From the NCBI GenBank assembly GCA_930367215.1, contig OV884059.1, forward strand, positions 74,123,393 to 74,187,392: a DNA stretch of 64,000 nucleotides, read 5' to 3'. Every line of letters starts with the position of its first letter. Positions within the stretch are counted from its first letter, which is position 1. This DNA is from Pollenia angustigena. Its lineage: Eukaryota > Arthropoda > Insecta > Diptera > Polleniidae. Made by a program: the position numbers and the translations under genes. The notes under the pieces were generated by a model that saw only the letters and a list, made by a program, of their open reading frames with translations, made no database searches and was not told where the DNA came from. Positions 44,713 through 55,340 of this stretch are shown in pieces.

Positions 44713-45449
44713 TCATAACCAGGCCGCTATTATGGATATCGAGCAGGTGGACTCACTAGTCCACCGCATCTGCGCAACTCTATAAGACTCGCGCCTGATA
44801 AGTAATTTACAGTGAGCCATTGGAAGACCAACAAATTGATCGATGAATATGTCATCCATGCGACCACCTAGATTATCCGGGCACTCCGAGTGACCCGGAA
44901 TCCATATTAGCGTTACCCTTGAATGTTTCGCAATCTCATTTAAAGACATCCGACATTCTACAGTTAACCTAGATGTCGTATAAACACCCGCTAGGGAAGC
45001 AAGGGCAGCCTTGCTGTCAGTAAATATACGTATATCTCCCGATATGCGATGATACCTCAGCCAATTTACCGCCCGCCTTATAGCCGAGATCTCCGCCTGC
45101 AGGACACTACATCCATCCGGCAGACGAAAGGAAACTCTCACATCCAGTTCCTCTATGTAGAAACCTCCGCCAGCTCTTTCACCCTTCCTCGAACCATCAG
45201 TATAAACCCCCAGGCTTAGTTCGTGGTGAGTACCTAACAGTGCATTGGCATGCGCCATCCGTGTCACAAACCCCGCGCCAGTGAAAGGCACCAAGTTGCA
45301 ATAGTCCACACTATCAGGGACAGTCGAACTTTTGGTTATCCCGGCGTGTCCATAGCCACGGGCCGACCAACAGAGCGCCGCGTTTAGCCGTGTCGCCGAG
45401 CAAAGAGCCATCTGTCTGGCCATGATGTCCACCGGGAGCCAGTTGACAC
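44713..45449 (-). pseudogene. RNase H domain of a non-LTR retrotransposon polyprotein
   Basis: The domain would degrade RNA in RNA:DNA hybrids during reverse transcription. In the 239-codon frame beginning MDIMARQM, the catalytic set is visible: D79 (VYTDGS), E114 (LQAEISAI), D139 (IFTDSKAAL) and H181 (WIPGHSE), with the last acidic site uncertain around D193-D194. Upstream LPVDIMARQMALCSATRLNA and CWSARGYGHAGI fit the end of the reverse transcriptase. After the stop at 44713 a shifted frame still shows GHWPVGTHAERM, which normally follows RNase H, so the 3' coding part is frameshifted. The reverse transcriptase itself is missing. Confidence 0.9.
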
Positions 45450-46507
45450 TTAATTACTGGAAATATTCCAGTTAAAACAGAATCTGTGTTGTCTGTTTTC
45501 GCATTCAAATACAGAAAAACTTTTTTTCTCACAAAACGAGAAACGATGGAATTTTTTTGTTTCACACTTCATGTGAGAAATTTTACGATGCGGGAAATAC
45601 AGAAGCGAGCTACAGATCTTGTTATAGATTAAAAACCAGTTGCGATCGCAGTTATAAGAAAAGTCTACTTCTCTTCACTCTGTAGTTCTCAAATTCAAGT
45701 CGACTTTTTCTTATTACAAATTTCTTGTCGTAATTTTTTTTTTTTGTTTTTTTTCAAAAATTCTTGAGATAAAATTAATGGTTAACTTGAAAGAATATTT
45801 TTTTTCTATTATTTTTTGTTGTTTTGCAAAATTGTCTAAAAATTGCGTTGTTAAATGTATGAACAATTTTTTTTTTTAATTATTCAATCTTTCATAAAAG
45901 AAAAGTTATTTAACAAATTTTCAAAGGCAAGAAACAGTTAAATCTTTTTCTAATTTGTTCTACCATATTAATTAAGTTTATTCAAATATGTAAACAAACT
46001 TTTAGAGACATTAAACATTTGCAAAATTATTACAACTAATAAGACGATGAATTAATGAACTTAAAAACAAAACTACTCGAATTAAATTGATAAATACTAC
46101 GTGGGGGGGGAGGTGAGCTACAGTGAGCCGTTTTGTACTTTAAGGTGGCCAAAAGTTAAAAAAAAACTGTTCCCCGATCTTGTTGATCTTTTGATATGTG
46201 TGGTACAGGAGTACAGATAAAACAAAAATATGCTGATAGGAAAAAAGGAATAACAATAAATGAAACGGTTATCAAATAATCAGTATCAAGCGAAAAAAAC
46301 ATGCTTTTTAAATTTGCAATTTTAGTCATTTAAGTTTGGTTGTAAAATTGTTTGTATCCATATAATTATTTGTACGATTATTTTCTCTTCAAATGCGGTT
46401 CATTTGAAATAGCATTGGTTGGTATGATTCGCCAATAAAAGGTTTACCTTCCTTGAAGCTTCAAGTATGGTTGAATATAACAATAAATTGTTTTAATTAA
46501 ATTCAGC
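45450..46507. other. No gene seen
   Basis: AT-rich with T-runs. A G-run (GTGGGGGGGGAGGTGAG) lies at 46101-46118. No frames are supported. Confidence 0.45.
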
Positions 46508-46580
46508 CAGGCGAATTCACTAGAAGGTGAGGTCAACTCTACAACAACACTGCTTTCGTGGTCCGACTGTCAAAAATGTC
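46508..46580 (+). repeat. AAGGCGAATTC-type element end
   Basis: AGGCGAATTCACTAGAAGGT, then AGGTCAACTCTACAACAACA and GGTCCGACTGTCAAAAATG. It matches both ends of the 3778-5117 element. No partner end was found nearby. Confidence 0.6.
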
Positions 46581-46729
46581 TATTAAACATAAAAAACTGT
46601 AGTAAAACTGAAGTTTCGAAACAATCTAAGGCAAATATATGGTTAATTTTAACCAAATTATAGTTGATTTCGTCCAAATAATGGTTAATTTTTACCAAAT
46701 TATGGCCGATATCCGCCAAATCATGGTAA

Positions 46730-46767
46730 ATTTTAATCATATTATATTACCATAATATGATTAAAAT
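46730..46767. repeat. Perfect 16-bp-arm palindrome within a GGTTAATTTTAACC-rich stretch
   Basis: ATTTTAATCATATTAT and ATAATATGATTAAAAT are separated by ATTACC. The region 46630-46800 also repeats ATGGTTAATTTTTACCAAAT-like words. Confidence 0.7.
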
Positions 46768-47383
46768 GTAGCCATAATATTATTACCTGCAAACATTAAC
46801 ATTGTTAAAATCCATTACTACCATAGTAAGTTGCTTTGAGAATATTTACACAAACAAATTAATCGATTTTGTTAGTTAAATGTAGGGATTGCTGTTCGGT
46901 TTTCACCAAAATCGAAACCGTGGTTCAAAAACCGAAACCGAAACCGAAAAAAAACCTCGGTTTTAGCTTTTACTTTAACAATATATTTATGCTTAAAGAA
47001 ATTGCAAATTATACATAATACTCGCACTTCATATACAAAAACTTTATACATAACAGCCTGCAGCAATGTTAAGTTATTTAAAAATTCTTAAAATTCAAAA
47101 TAAGTGCCAAGAAGAACAATTGTTACCTTTTTAACTCTTAGGTAGACACCTAATTTGTATGTCAGAAACTGCCACCTGGACCTGGCTGGGACCACTAGTA
47201 TTTTGTATGGAGTTTTTATGGCTATAGAAAAAACTCACACTAACGAACATCTTGGCCTGACTGTTGTCGAATAGAATAATTCTTCGAAAAAACGTAAATA
47301 AGGATTCTTATGTGTTGTGTTGCGTATGCTTTTTGATACCTTTGTTTCGATTGTATTACCACCAGTCAATATATAATAGGGCA

Positions 47384-48341
47384 GGGCCTGGCCAGACCCA
47401 GGGGGATACGATATGCACAAAATTGTCATTTGGCCAATTGCCACGCCTACGTGGTTTAAATTTACACTTTTTTCTCATTTTGTAAAAAACACTTTGATTG
47501 AGCAATACATAAAGTTTTGTTCTAATATTCTTAATAACACTACGTGACAATTTTTTGACCAAATGAATTTGACACCTAATCTTAAATTGTCCGCTGAATC
47601 TGAATATGAAGTCAGAATTGTCAAAAGTAGAACAGTTTTTTAGATATTCCAAAATAACCGTTATTTGTGTTTTTAAAAAAGATGCTGTGACTGAAATGCA
47701 AATATCCAAAAAATATTTCAATACGAACATTGTGTGCCCAATAGGAACCAGATCGGTGCAAAAATGACAAAGTTACAGAAGATTAATTGAACTAACCCAC
47801 AACAAATTAATATGCAAAGCTAAATTTTTAAAAACAATAAATATTAAAAATTGCTTAAAACTATTGAATTTCTATGTGGGTTAATTTACTAAATCTTCTG
47901 TAGCTTTGTCATTTATGCACCAATCTATGTCTTGTTGGGCGCAAAATGTTCATTTTAAAATAGTCTAATGTCGCATGCAATAAAACATTAGGATTTTCAA
48001 TGAAGCTTCTACTTTTGTCCCCTATAACTCTGTCATTTCTTGACCAATCTTCACAAGCAATACATGGTTATTTTAGAAATTTTATAACCTTTCACTAGAA
48101 AGAAAGAATTACATACTCCGTGTAAAATTTTTGAAGATATTTGCATTTCAGTCACATCATCTTTTTTAAAAATACAAATAACGGTTATTTTGGAATATCT
48201 GGAATATGGAATATCTTTTGGAAAATTTTACATAATGATTGGCTGTCAGATTCATTTGGTCACGACTTTGGTGAAATTTTGTCACGTAGTGTAATTATAT
48301 GAATAACACTAGAAAAGGCCAAAAAATGCCTGGCCAGGCCC
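47384..48341. mobile_element. Fold-back element with nested inverted repeats
   Basis: GGGCCTGGCCAG lies at both ends in inverted orientation. A second pair of arms (47533-47712 and 48118-48292; words CACTACGTGACAA, GACCAAATGAAT, AAATAACCGTTATTTGTGTTT, TGACTGAAATGCAAATAT) and a third pair (47735-47943; GGTGCAAAAATGACAAAG, ACAGAAGATTAA, AACCCAC) fold inside it. The whole could form a long hairpin. Plus- and minus-strand frames here are artefacts of the arms. Confidence 0.75.
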
Positions 48342-48775
48342 AGTATTACACTAAAGTGTTTAACTACCTCACTTCAAACAAATAAAAAATTGTTTTACAT
48401 ACAAAAAATATATACGTATTCATATCGTCGTGCCGGAGTTATCTTGTCGTATATCACAAAATCCAAAAAAATGCGATAAGACCGTTTCCTGTGGTAAATG
48501 TAATAGATCTATCGATCTACGCAATCCTCTCTGTCTCTTATGGTTAATGAGATATTACGAAGCCATTTTGTTGTATATCCACTTTTGCGAAAAATTTAAT
48601 GGGTTATAATAACGTACGTAGTATAATTGTGGATATACGACAAAAAGCGTTTGAAAAATTTCAATTATAAAAATCTTGCGTTATCTTGTTGTATGTGAAC
48701 ATGTATGTATATCAGTCATGTTACAAAAAATTATTAATAAAAATGTTAATTTAACATATTTCGTTTTATATGTAA

Positions 48776-49660
48776 CTAGCTTAACCCGGTGCGCTTCGCT
48801 ACACTGCTTTAACCAATTCTTCAGTTAAGAGATATATACACATCCTATGGGAGGTATTTCCCCCCTGCGCCTACCCGCTTTATTTTTATTTTCAAAAGTG
48901 TAGTGTACCATAAGAGTGACTTCTGCAAAGTTTGAACATTCTCACTATACCAGTTCTTAAGATATGCGATATTAAACATTGGCGTCCTATGGGGGGTACC
49001 ACTTCCCCCGCTGCTATTTTATTTAAATTTTTGGGCTCTGAAGATCCTACTACCAAAAGTTCAACAAAATGCGTGCAGCGGCTCTTATTAATATTTTTAT
49101 CTATGGGGGGTACTGCTCCTCCTCTGTCTACCTTAATTGAAATTTTAAGTTTACCATAATAGTAGCTTTAACCACGTTTGAAGACTCTCCCTTTAATAGT
49201 TCTTCATTTGAGCTATATTTAATATATGCATCCTATTGGAGGTATTTCCCCCCCCCCTGCGCCTACCCGCTTTATTTTTATTTTCAATAGTGTAGTATAC
49301 CATAAGAGTGACTTCTACAAAGTTTGAACATTCTCACTATAACAGTTCTTAAGATATGCGATTTTAAACATTGGCGTCCTATGGGTGGAACCACTTCCCC
49401 CGCTGCTCTTTTATTTAAATTTTGGGGCTCAGAAGATCCTACTACCAAAAGTTTAACAAAATTCGTGCAGCGGCTCTTAAGATATGCGATATTTAATATT
49501 GGCATCCAATGGGGGGTACCAATTCCCCTGCGCCTATCGAAAAAATAAGTAGCCTATTTTATTTTTAGGTCTGCCGTGATGTTAATGTAAAAATTTCAGG
49601 AAAATCGGTTCAGTAGTTTAGGAGTCTATAAGCTAACAAACAAACAAACAAACATTTTTC
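48776..49660 (-). mobile_element. Helitron-like dispersed repeat with a 390-bp duplication
   Basis: On the minus strand it ends GCGCACCGGGTTAAGCTAG before a T (A^..CTAG^T style). At the other side it carries TTTGTTTGTTTGTTTGTTAG and GACTCCTAAACTACTGAACC. CATCCTATGGGAGGTATTTC and CATAAGAGTGACTTCT recur about 390 bases apart. Frames at 48932-49159 and 49284-49548 (both strands) are translations of the duplicated units. Confidence 0.5.
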
Positions 49661-49666
49661 ATTTAA

Positions 49667-50234
49667 TACCATGGTAGATAAGGCCATGATGGCTTTATCT
49701 CTCATTCAATAGGGAGATAAAGCCTTTTTTATGTTTTTTTTTTATTTGAATGGGAGATAAAGCCATCATGGCCTTAGCTCACATTACCAATATTAGAAAA
49801 TGGCTTTATCTCTCATTTCAGTTCCGGAGGCACTAAAGTTAAGTATTGAAATCTGACTTCGCATACTAAATTTTTTCTGCTTAGGCGTTTTTTCCTCCAG
49901 TAGGACGCGGCAGGTGGCTTCGCTGAATAAAGTTTTCCTGCGTGCCTCACAAGAATAAAAAAAATGCTTTTCAATGATAACTAAGGATTTCCCCTTTTAC
50001 AGAATGTTTACACCATGCATAACAATTTTCTGAAAAAATATGGCTTTATCTCTCATTTGCGAAAAAAAAATATGGCTGTATCTCTCATTTCGTAAAATTT
50101 TAAATATGACCTTACCTCTCAATGCTTGGGCAATAAGGACATTATGGCTTTATCTCCCATTCAATAGAGCAATAATGCCATCATGGCCTTATCTACCATG
50201 GTTTTAAAGCACCCCCCCCCCCCCCCCCCCCCCC
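49667..50234. mobile_element. Inverted-repeat element with reiterated GGCTTTATCTCTCATT
   Basis: AATACCATGGTAGATAAGGC at the left is mirrored by GGCCTTATCTACCATGGTTT at the right. Between them ATGGCTTTATCTCTCATT or its reverse occurs about nine times. A run of 23 C (50212-50234) follows the right end. The window's first 82 bases are another copy of the right end. Confidence 0.75.
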
Positions 50235-51033
50235 GCGTTTTCACATTTCCTACAGAGCTGGTTGGCACAGTTCTCCCGATTGTGGACACATTAGATCGAT
50301 TATGCTGACCAAAAAATCAAGATGTACACGAAATGTATTTTGATTTGAACGCCCAATCTTAACGCGCTGCTCAATGCTGTACCTCTCCATGGTTGAATAA
50401 GACACTGATACAAAGAAATGTCAAATTAAATTGGGCACAAATTTAAAGTTACGGTGTGAAGTAATAATAAACCTTTAAATTATTCATACATGAGAAAATT
50501 CGATAATTGAATATAAAAACTATAAATATACGTAAATATATTTGTCACTAGCATAAATTTTTGTTACGAAAATTATAATAATTTAATTTTCAATAATGGT
50601 GAAACACGTGAATGTAGTTTTTTTAATACCTTATTTTGACTTATATCCTACAAACTTAAAAATATTTCGCAAAAAGTGGCGTATACGACAAAATTGGAAA
50701 ATATTTTCGGACGTCACAATAGCTTTAACTTAAAATTTATTTTCCATGACTTTGGATATTTTTACATAAATCGATAAAGAACTTTAAACACAATATCTGA
50801 CAAAGATATTGGACGACTTTTTCACGTACATTTTTGTGCATGCAAATTTGAACCAAGATTCGATTTTCCAAAAAAAAAAATGTTTGTAATATATAGGGCA
50901 AGATAACTTTGGCACGACGATATGTATGTAGTTTAATATTGATATTTTCAAAACCGAACCGAAACCGACCGGTTTTAATCATTTTAAAAAGGAAACCGCG
51001 GTTTTACATTTTTACGGTTTTTAGCAAACTCTA

Positions 51034-51640
51034 GGTAAGTGTGTCAAAGTATTCAAAATTTAAAAGAAACTTGTTATTTGAGCACTTGATCTAAGTGTGT
51101 GTAGGCCTAAAAGTTTAACAGACAATTCGCATTTTGTTGTTAAGTTTTGCTGATAGTTCTACAAGAGCTTGTGAAATTTATCAGTTGTCTATTGTAAAGT
51201 AAACAAATCAATAACAATTGTGAAGTATGTGAACTGAAGAAACCGTAATTTTATTATTTCAAATTTACTAAATATTTTGGGTGGGAAATTATCAAACGAG
51301 TAATGATTCCTAAAAGAATCAAATAAGTAAAAGTGCTGTATTCGTCTATGACGAATCTTTGGTGCCCTCCGCAGAGAGTTCAAATATATCGGGTGTGGGC
51401 TTTACATGGGATCTAGAAGTTATGAACCAATCTTTATAAAAACTGACTTTATTATAATAATTCGCTGCGGCTGAAGGCTTATTAAAGTCAATTCCAAAAA
51501 GTCTTATTAAACTTAATTTGAGCTAACTTAAATAAAATATCATAATTCTTTTAGTTTTAGGCGTATTAAAGTGATTTTCAGTCAGAGTTTGTGGGAAATT
51601 GAATGGCAATCTGTGCATTGCGTCAATTGTTTATGTTGGT
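51034..51640. other. No gene seen
   Basis: AT-rich sequence without recognisable frames or repeats. Confidence 0.4.
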
Positions 51641-52265
51641 TTTTATACCAACACCACAATAGCGGAAAGGTAATTATGAGTTTGTACTAATGTGTTACAC
51701 ACAAAAATATTAGTCCTTTAAGTATATCAATCGACTCAGAATCACTTTCAGAGTCGACCTAACGATGTCCGTCCGTCCGGCTGGCTGGCGAAGAACATGT
51801 TGAAATTTTAAAGATTATTTGATTAAATTTGGTTCATACGTCTTACAAAACTCAACTTGTTAATATTTAAATAATATTCGGCACAAAGAACTTTCATATG
51901 AATCTTATCCTCATAGCATAATTTTGTTTTGCCGGGTCCATGGTTGGCCATGATTCCCAAAAAAAAGTGGTTTTAGGTTGCTTGTTTTACATTTAGGCGA
52001 ACGATAATTTTCCTACTGAACCGATTGCGCTCCCGAATCCCAAACTGCTTAGGATTATAAGAAACAATTTGACATCAATATTCGAAAGTTAGGGAATTTT
52101 TAACAGACGGACAGACAGATGGTCATGGCTACATCGATTAGGAATTACTCAAAAACCCAGAATATATATACTTTATGGGGCCTTGGATGAGCTTTAAAAA
52201 AGTTTCTCATGGAATGATTAAATAAGTATGACCTCATTCACCACTAATGGTGGAGGGTATGAAAA
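51641..52265. repeat. Two TATACCC-type repeat pieces, head to head
   Basis: 51641-51800 (TTTTATACCAACACCACAATAG, GACTCAGAATCACTTTC, CCTAACGATGTCCGTCCG) is a plus copy of the 60650 type. 52010-52265 (ACAGACGGACAGACAG, CACCACTAATGGTGGAGGG) is a minus copy of the 22205 type. Confidence 0.7.
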
Positions 52266-52862
52266 AATAATCTTGTTTACCATTTAAGTTAACAGTAAAT
52301 AAATTGAAAATAATTAATGAGTTTAACAATTACTTTATTAACCAGAAAATGTTATTTAGATCCGCACGTCTTTTATGCCTTTTCTTTTACGGTTTGAGGT
52401 CGGTAAAAAGTACCACCCTTAATTTGGTTTTACAAATACTAAATTTATTTATTTTTGGATCATTAGTTTATGGTGGGAAATTTTAATTATTTTTATTTTT
52501 CATTGTTTTAACATATCAACGATAATTACAATGTACTAGTTACTGGGTGTTTCATTTTTTGTTTACCAAATTAAGTTCACTATCTCGTACCACTTTCAAA
52601 CCACAAACAAAATTTAAGGAATACAATGTAATGTAATGTAGGTACATGTAGTAACGCCTATAATTATCAACTTGCAAAATTGCACAATTAAATGAAATTT
52701 TGTAAATAATGTAATTAATGATAACTAGGAGTAAACAAATGATGAGTTAATTTTAGTAAAAGTGGAATTGATGGTGAAACACATGCTAACATACATACAT
52801 ACTTACATATCGCTCATTTGCTGCAACGTCGTCATAACTAAAAAAATGAAATTTTAAAGTTA
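52266..52862. other. No gene seen
   Basis: AT-rich sequence with a short frame at 52304-52486 that has no recognisable domain. TACATACATACATAC at 52793 is a small tetranucleotide repeat. Confidence 0.45.
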
Positions 52863-53306
52863 CCCAGGAAAAACTTTTTGATTTTTAGTAATAGGTGGTA
52901 GTTATTTCATACATTACCTGGTAAGTAGTTGTCATAATAATCGTCATTATTCGGAAAACTTCAATAAGTACTTACTAGTAATGACCTCAGCAACTACTTA
53001 TTACTTCTGTTATTTTCACTACTGAATATTTGCTTACTGGTAACGTACCCAATAACTACTTATTAGGTCTATTAACTAGTGATTTTTTGGCTTTTGGTAA
53101 GTTTTTTGTAAGTACTTACAATTCAACTCACTAGAAGTTTAATAATAACTAGGTATTTTTTGACTTCTAGTAAGTGTATTTTGTAAGTACTGAATTCTTC
53201 GGACACCTCGAACAAAAATAAGTAGTTATTCAGCCGAAAAATAAGTAGTGTTTATTTTCTGCAACATTATTTGCTAACTTACCAGGTAAGTAAAGTTTTT
53301 GCTGGG
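52863..53306. mobile_element. 444-bp inverted-repeat element, TA flanks
   Basis: CCCAGGAAAAACTTT at the left and AAAGTTTTTGCTGGG at the right, with TA on each side. The interior reiterates GTAAGTACTTAC and AATAAGTAGTTATT words. A TA duplication fits the Tc1/mariner superfamily, but no transposase is present. Confidence 0.7.
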
Positions 53307-53941
53307 TAGTGATGCAGAAATCTTCGCTATGGTTTATTTATTTATTTAGAATTTCATTAATACATTAATTAATATACTAATGGTCATTTTCTCATTAGGC
53401 AATTATCTTTTTTCCCAACGAAAAACTGCGCATTAAAGAAATTTGGTTTTCTCAATGTCTCATTTGCTTCGATTTTATCGCAAAGCTAACCGGCACTCAT
53501 CTGCCAGTTATTTATTTTCCTTTTATTTGCCGTACAGATAAATTCAATCAGCTGACTCCCAACTTTTACACGTATTTTGAGTGGCGTTGCCAGCTGAAAA
53601 CAATGTTTTTTGTCGGTATATTGAGAAACCCAAAATCGTTAACGGACAGTTTATTGGTCCAATAAATTTATGTTGACATTAAGTAACAGGCAGTTTGTCG
53701 ATACATTGAGAAAATGGCCATAAATATGTATGTATAAGCTATAGCAACTAGGCCTTATGCTTAAATATTTACAAAAATATATATTAAAGTATTTACATAA
53801 ATAACCAATTGTTTAACATTTGCCACCTAAACGTGGGTACTCACCATGCAATGCGTTTACGCAACGCATTTTTCATTCAGATTGCATGTTTTGATAACAC
53901 GCTGCAATCACCAACGAAATCATCAACGCAATATCAGCTCT

Positions 53942-54070
53942 GGGCCAGATTCTGGCAGTCGTGATCGAGTACTTTATCGATTCGAAAGCAATTTAATATC
54001 TAATTATTCCAGTCAAAGAAAGAACTAGAAATAAAATGACTTACGAATCGAGAGTACTCGATCACGACTA
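53942..54070. mobile_element. MITE, TCTGGCAGTCGTGATCGA family, copy E (deleted)
   Basis: GGGCCAGATTCTGGCAGTCG, then CGATTCGAAAGCAATTTAAT, and GAATCGAGAGTACTCGATCA at the right. At 129 bp it lacks the TTCAGTGTTGT core and the right terminal bases. Confidence 0.75.
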
Positions 54071-54414
54071 CTTTCATAAACATCGCTTGTCTTTTTTATG
54101 CGGGTAATTATATTTTGAATTTATGTAGATGCTTACAGCTTGCTTGTTTTCAATGAACTAAACAGATAAAAACATTAAATCACGATACAAAATATCAAAA
54201 TATTTTGATGTTGATGAAATCTCGAATGCAATCCGAAATCAAAGAACATAAACACAAATATAAATGATGCAATCTTCAATGAAATTTGCCACTGTTGGAA
54301 TCTGACAATTCTTGTACCAAATTAACATAAATTTTACCAAAATTTCGCTATAAAACAAAAAAGTATACATAATAATTCATAACACTTTTTATTCAATAAA
54401 AATAAAAACAAGTA
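54071..54414. other. No gene seen
   Basis: AT-rich sequence, no frames or repeats recognised. Confidence 0.4.
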
Positions 54415-55140
54415 GACTATTGGATACCCTACAACACAGCAAATAAAGACAAATGTTCGAGAAAGTACTAGTTTTGGAACCAATGGACAATAATGGTCCG
54501 CCAGAACAAAATTATGTTAGAAGGTTAAGATTCATGTAAAAGTTAAAGTTCTTTGTGTCAAATATTATTTAGATATCTGCATCTATATGAGATTTTCCTA
54601 AGGAATTTTAGGAAGTGCGCTTTATGGTAGCTATCGTAAAAGTTATTGTAGGCAATTTTTATGTCAGTATGTACCAACATTTGTTAGGAAGTTATGGCAT
54701 TAAAAGCTATTTTCGGGAAAAGTATTTGTATGGGAGCTATGCTTAAATGTGCACCGATTCCAATAAATTTGGTAATCTTTCTTTTTAAGATTGCAATAAA
54801 CTAAGTTTGGGCCAAATTTAATCTAAATACCAACAAAATATGGGCACTAAGACCCTTTCCCGAAAACAAGGTTTTATAAGGACTATGTGAATTTATGGAC
54901 CGATTCGCCCCATAGTCTTGGTACTTGGGCCAATTAAAGTCTCTGTTCCACATTTCATCAAATTATTGCAAAGTTTACTTTGCGTACAAGGTTTACATTG
55001 ACAGCCAGCCAGCCAGACGGACATCGTTAATTCGACACAGAAAGTGTTTCTGAGGTGGGTCTAGGACCAATATTTTAAGGTGTTACAAACATCAGCACAA
55101 ATGCACAATACCCTCTCCACTAATGGCTGCTGTTATAAAA
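54415..55140 (-). repeat. TATACCC-type dispersed repeat, minus orientation
   Basis: It begins AGACTATTGGATACCCTACA (reverse of the family end) and finishes with CAATACCCTCTCCACTAATG (reverse of the start). GACAGCCAGCCAGCCAGACG and GACATCGTTAATTCGACAC are the reverse of the CGATGTCCGTCCGGCTGG block. Confidence 0.75.
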
Positions 55141-55248
55141 ACAAACGGCCCAATCTACAAAAGATTATCCTCCGTATTCATAAACGATTATTAGTTTTAA
55201 CAAACGTTTATTAAGAAAAATTTTTATAGTAAATTTGTTCTTTAAACC

Positions 55249-55340
55249 AGGGTTGTCAGATTTTTTTGAGCTCCATAGCCAAACCGGATGTCGTAAATCG
55301 CCAAAAATCGCCAAACGTCAATTTTGTTCAGTTTTCGAAA
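55249..55340 (+). repeat. Orphan hAT-like end
   Basis: CAGGGTTGTCAGATTTTTTT, followed by repeated AAATCGCCAAA words, resembles the CAGGGTTGTTAG end of the 30324-31417 element. No partner end was found. Confidence 0.4.

Larger units (their letters stand above)
44487..45449 (-). mobile_element. 3' end of a jockey/I-type non-LTR retrotransposon, 5' truncated
   Basis: The minus strand runs from the C-terminal thumb of a reverse transcriptase (NWLPVDIMARQMALCSATRL) through an RNase H domain to a non-coding tail ending CCTAACCTAACCTAA. The 5' edge at about 45449 is abrupt, as in target-primed insertions that stop early. The element is much less AT-rich than its flanks. Confidence 0.85.
46883..51033. 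mobile_element. Probable hAT element, about 4.15 kb, filled with nested insertions
   Basis: The left end TAGGGATTGCTGTTCGGTTT and the mirrored right end TAGAGTTTGCTAAAAACCG agree at 9 of the first 11 positions. The flanks GTTAAATG and GGTAAGTG agree at 6 of 8. Both ends have clusters of AACCGAAACCG and the reverse (46890-46965 and 50955-51015). Inside are a fold-back (47384-48341), a Helitron-like repeat (48776-49660) and the TTATCTC element (49667-50234). No transposase was recognised. Confidence 0.55.

Noticed and set aside
47356..47730. 124-residue minus-strand protein
   Set aside because: It overlaps the outer arm of a fold-back element, and the corresponding opposite arm does not keep the frame.
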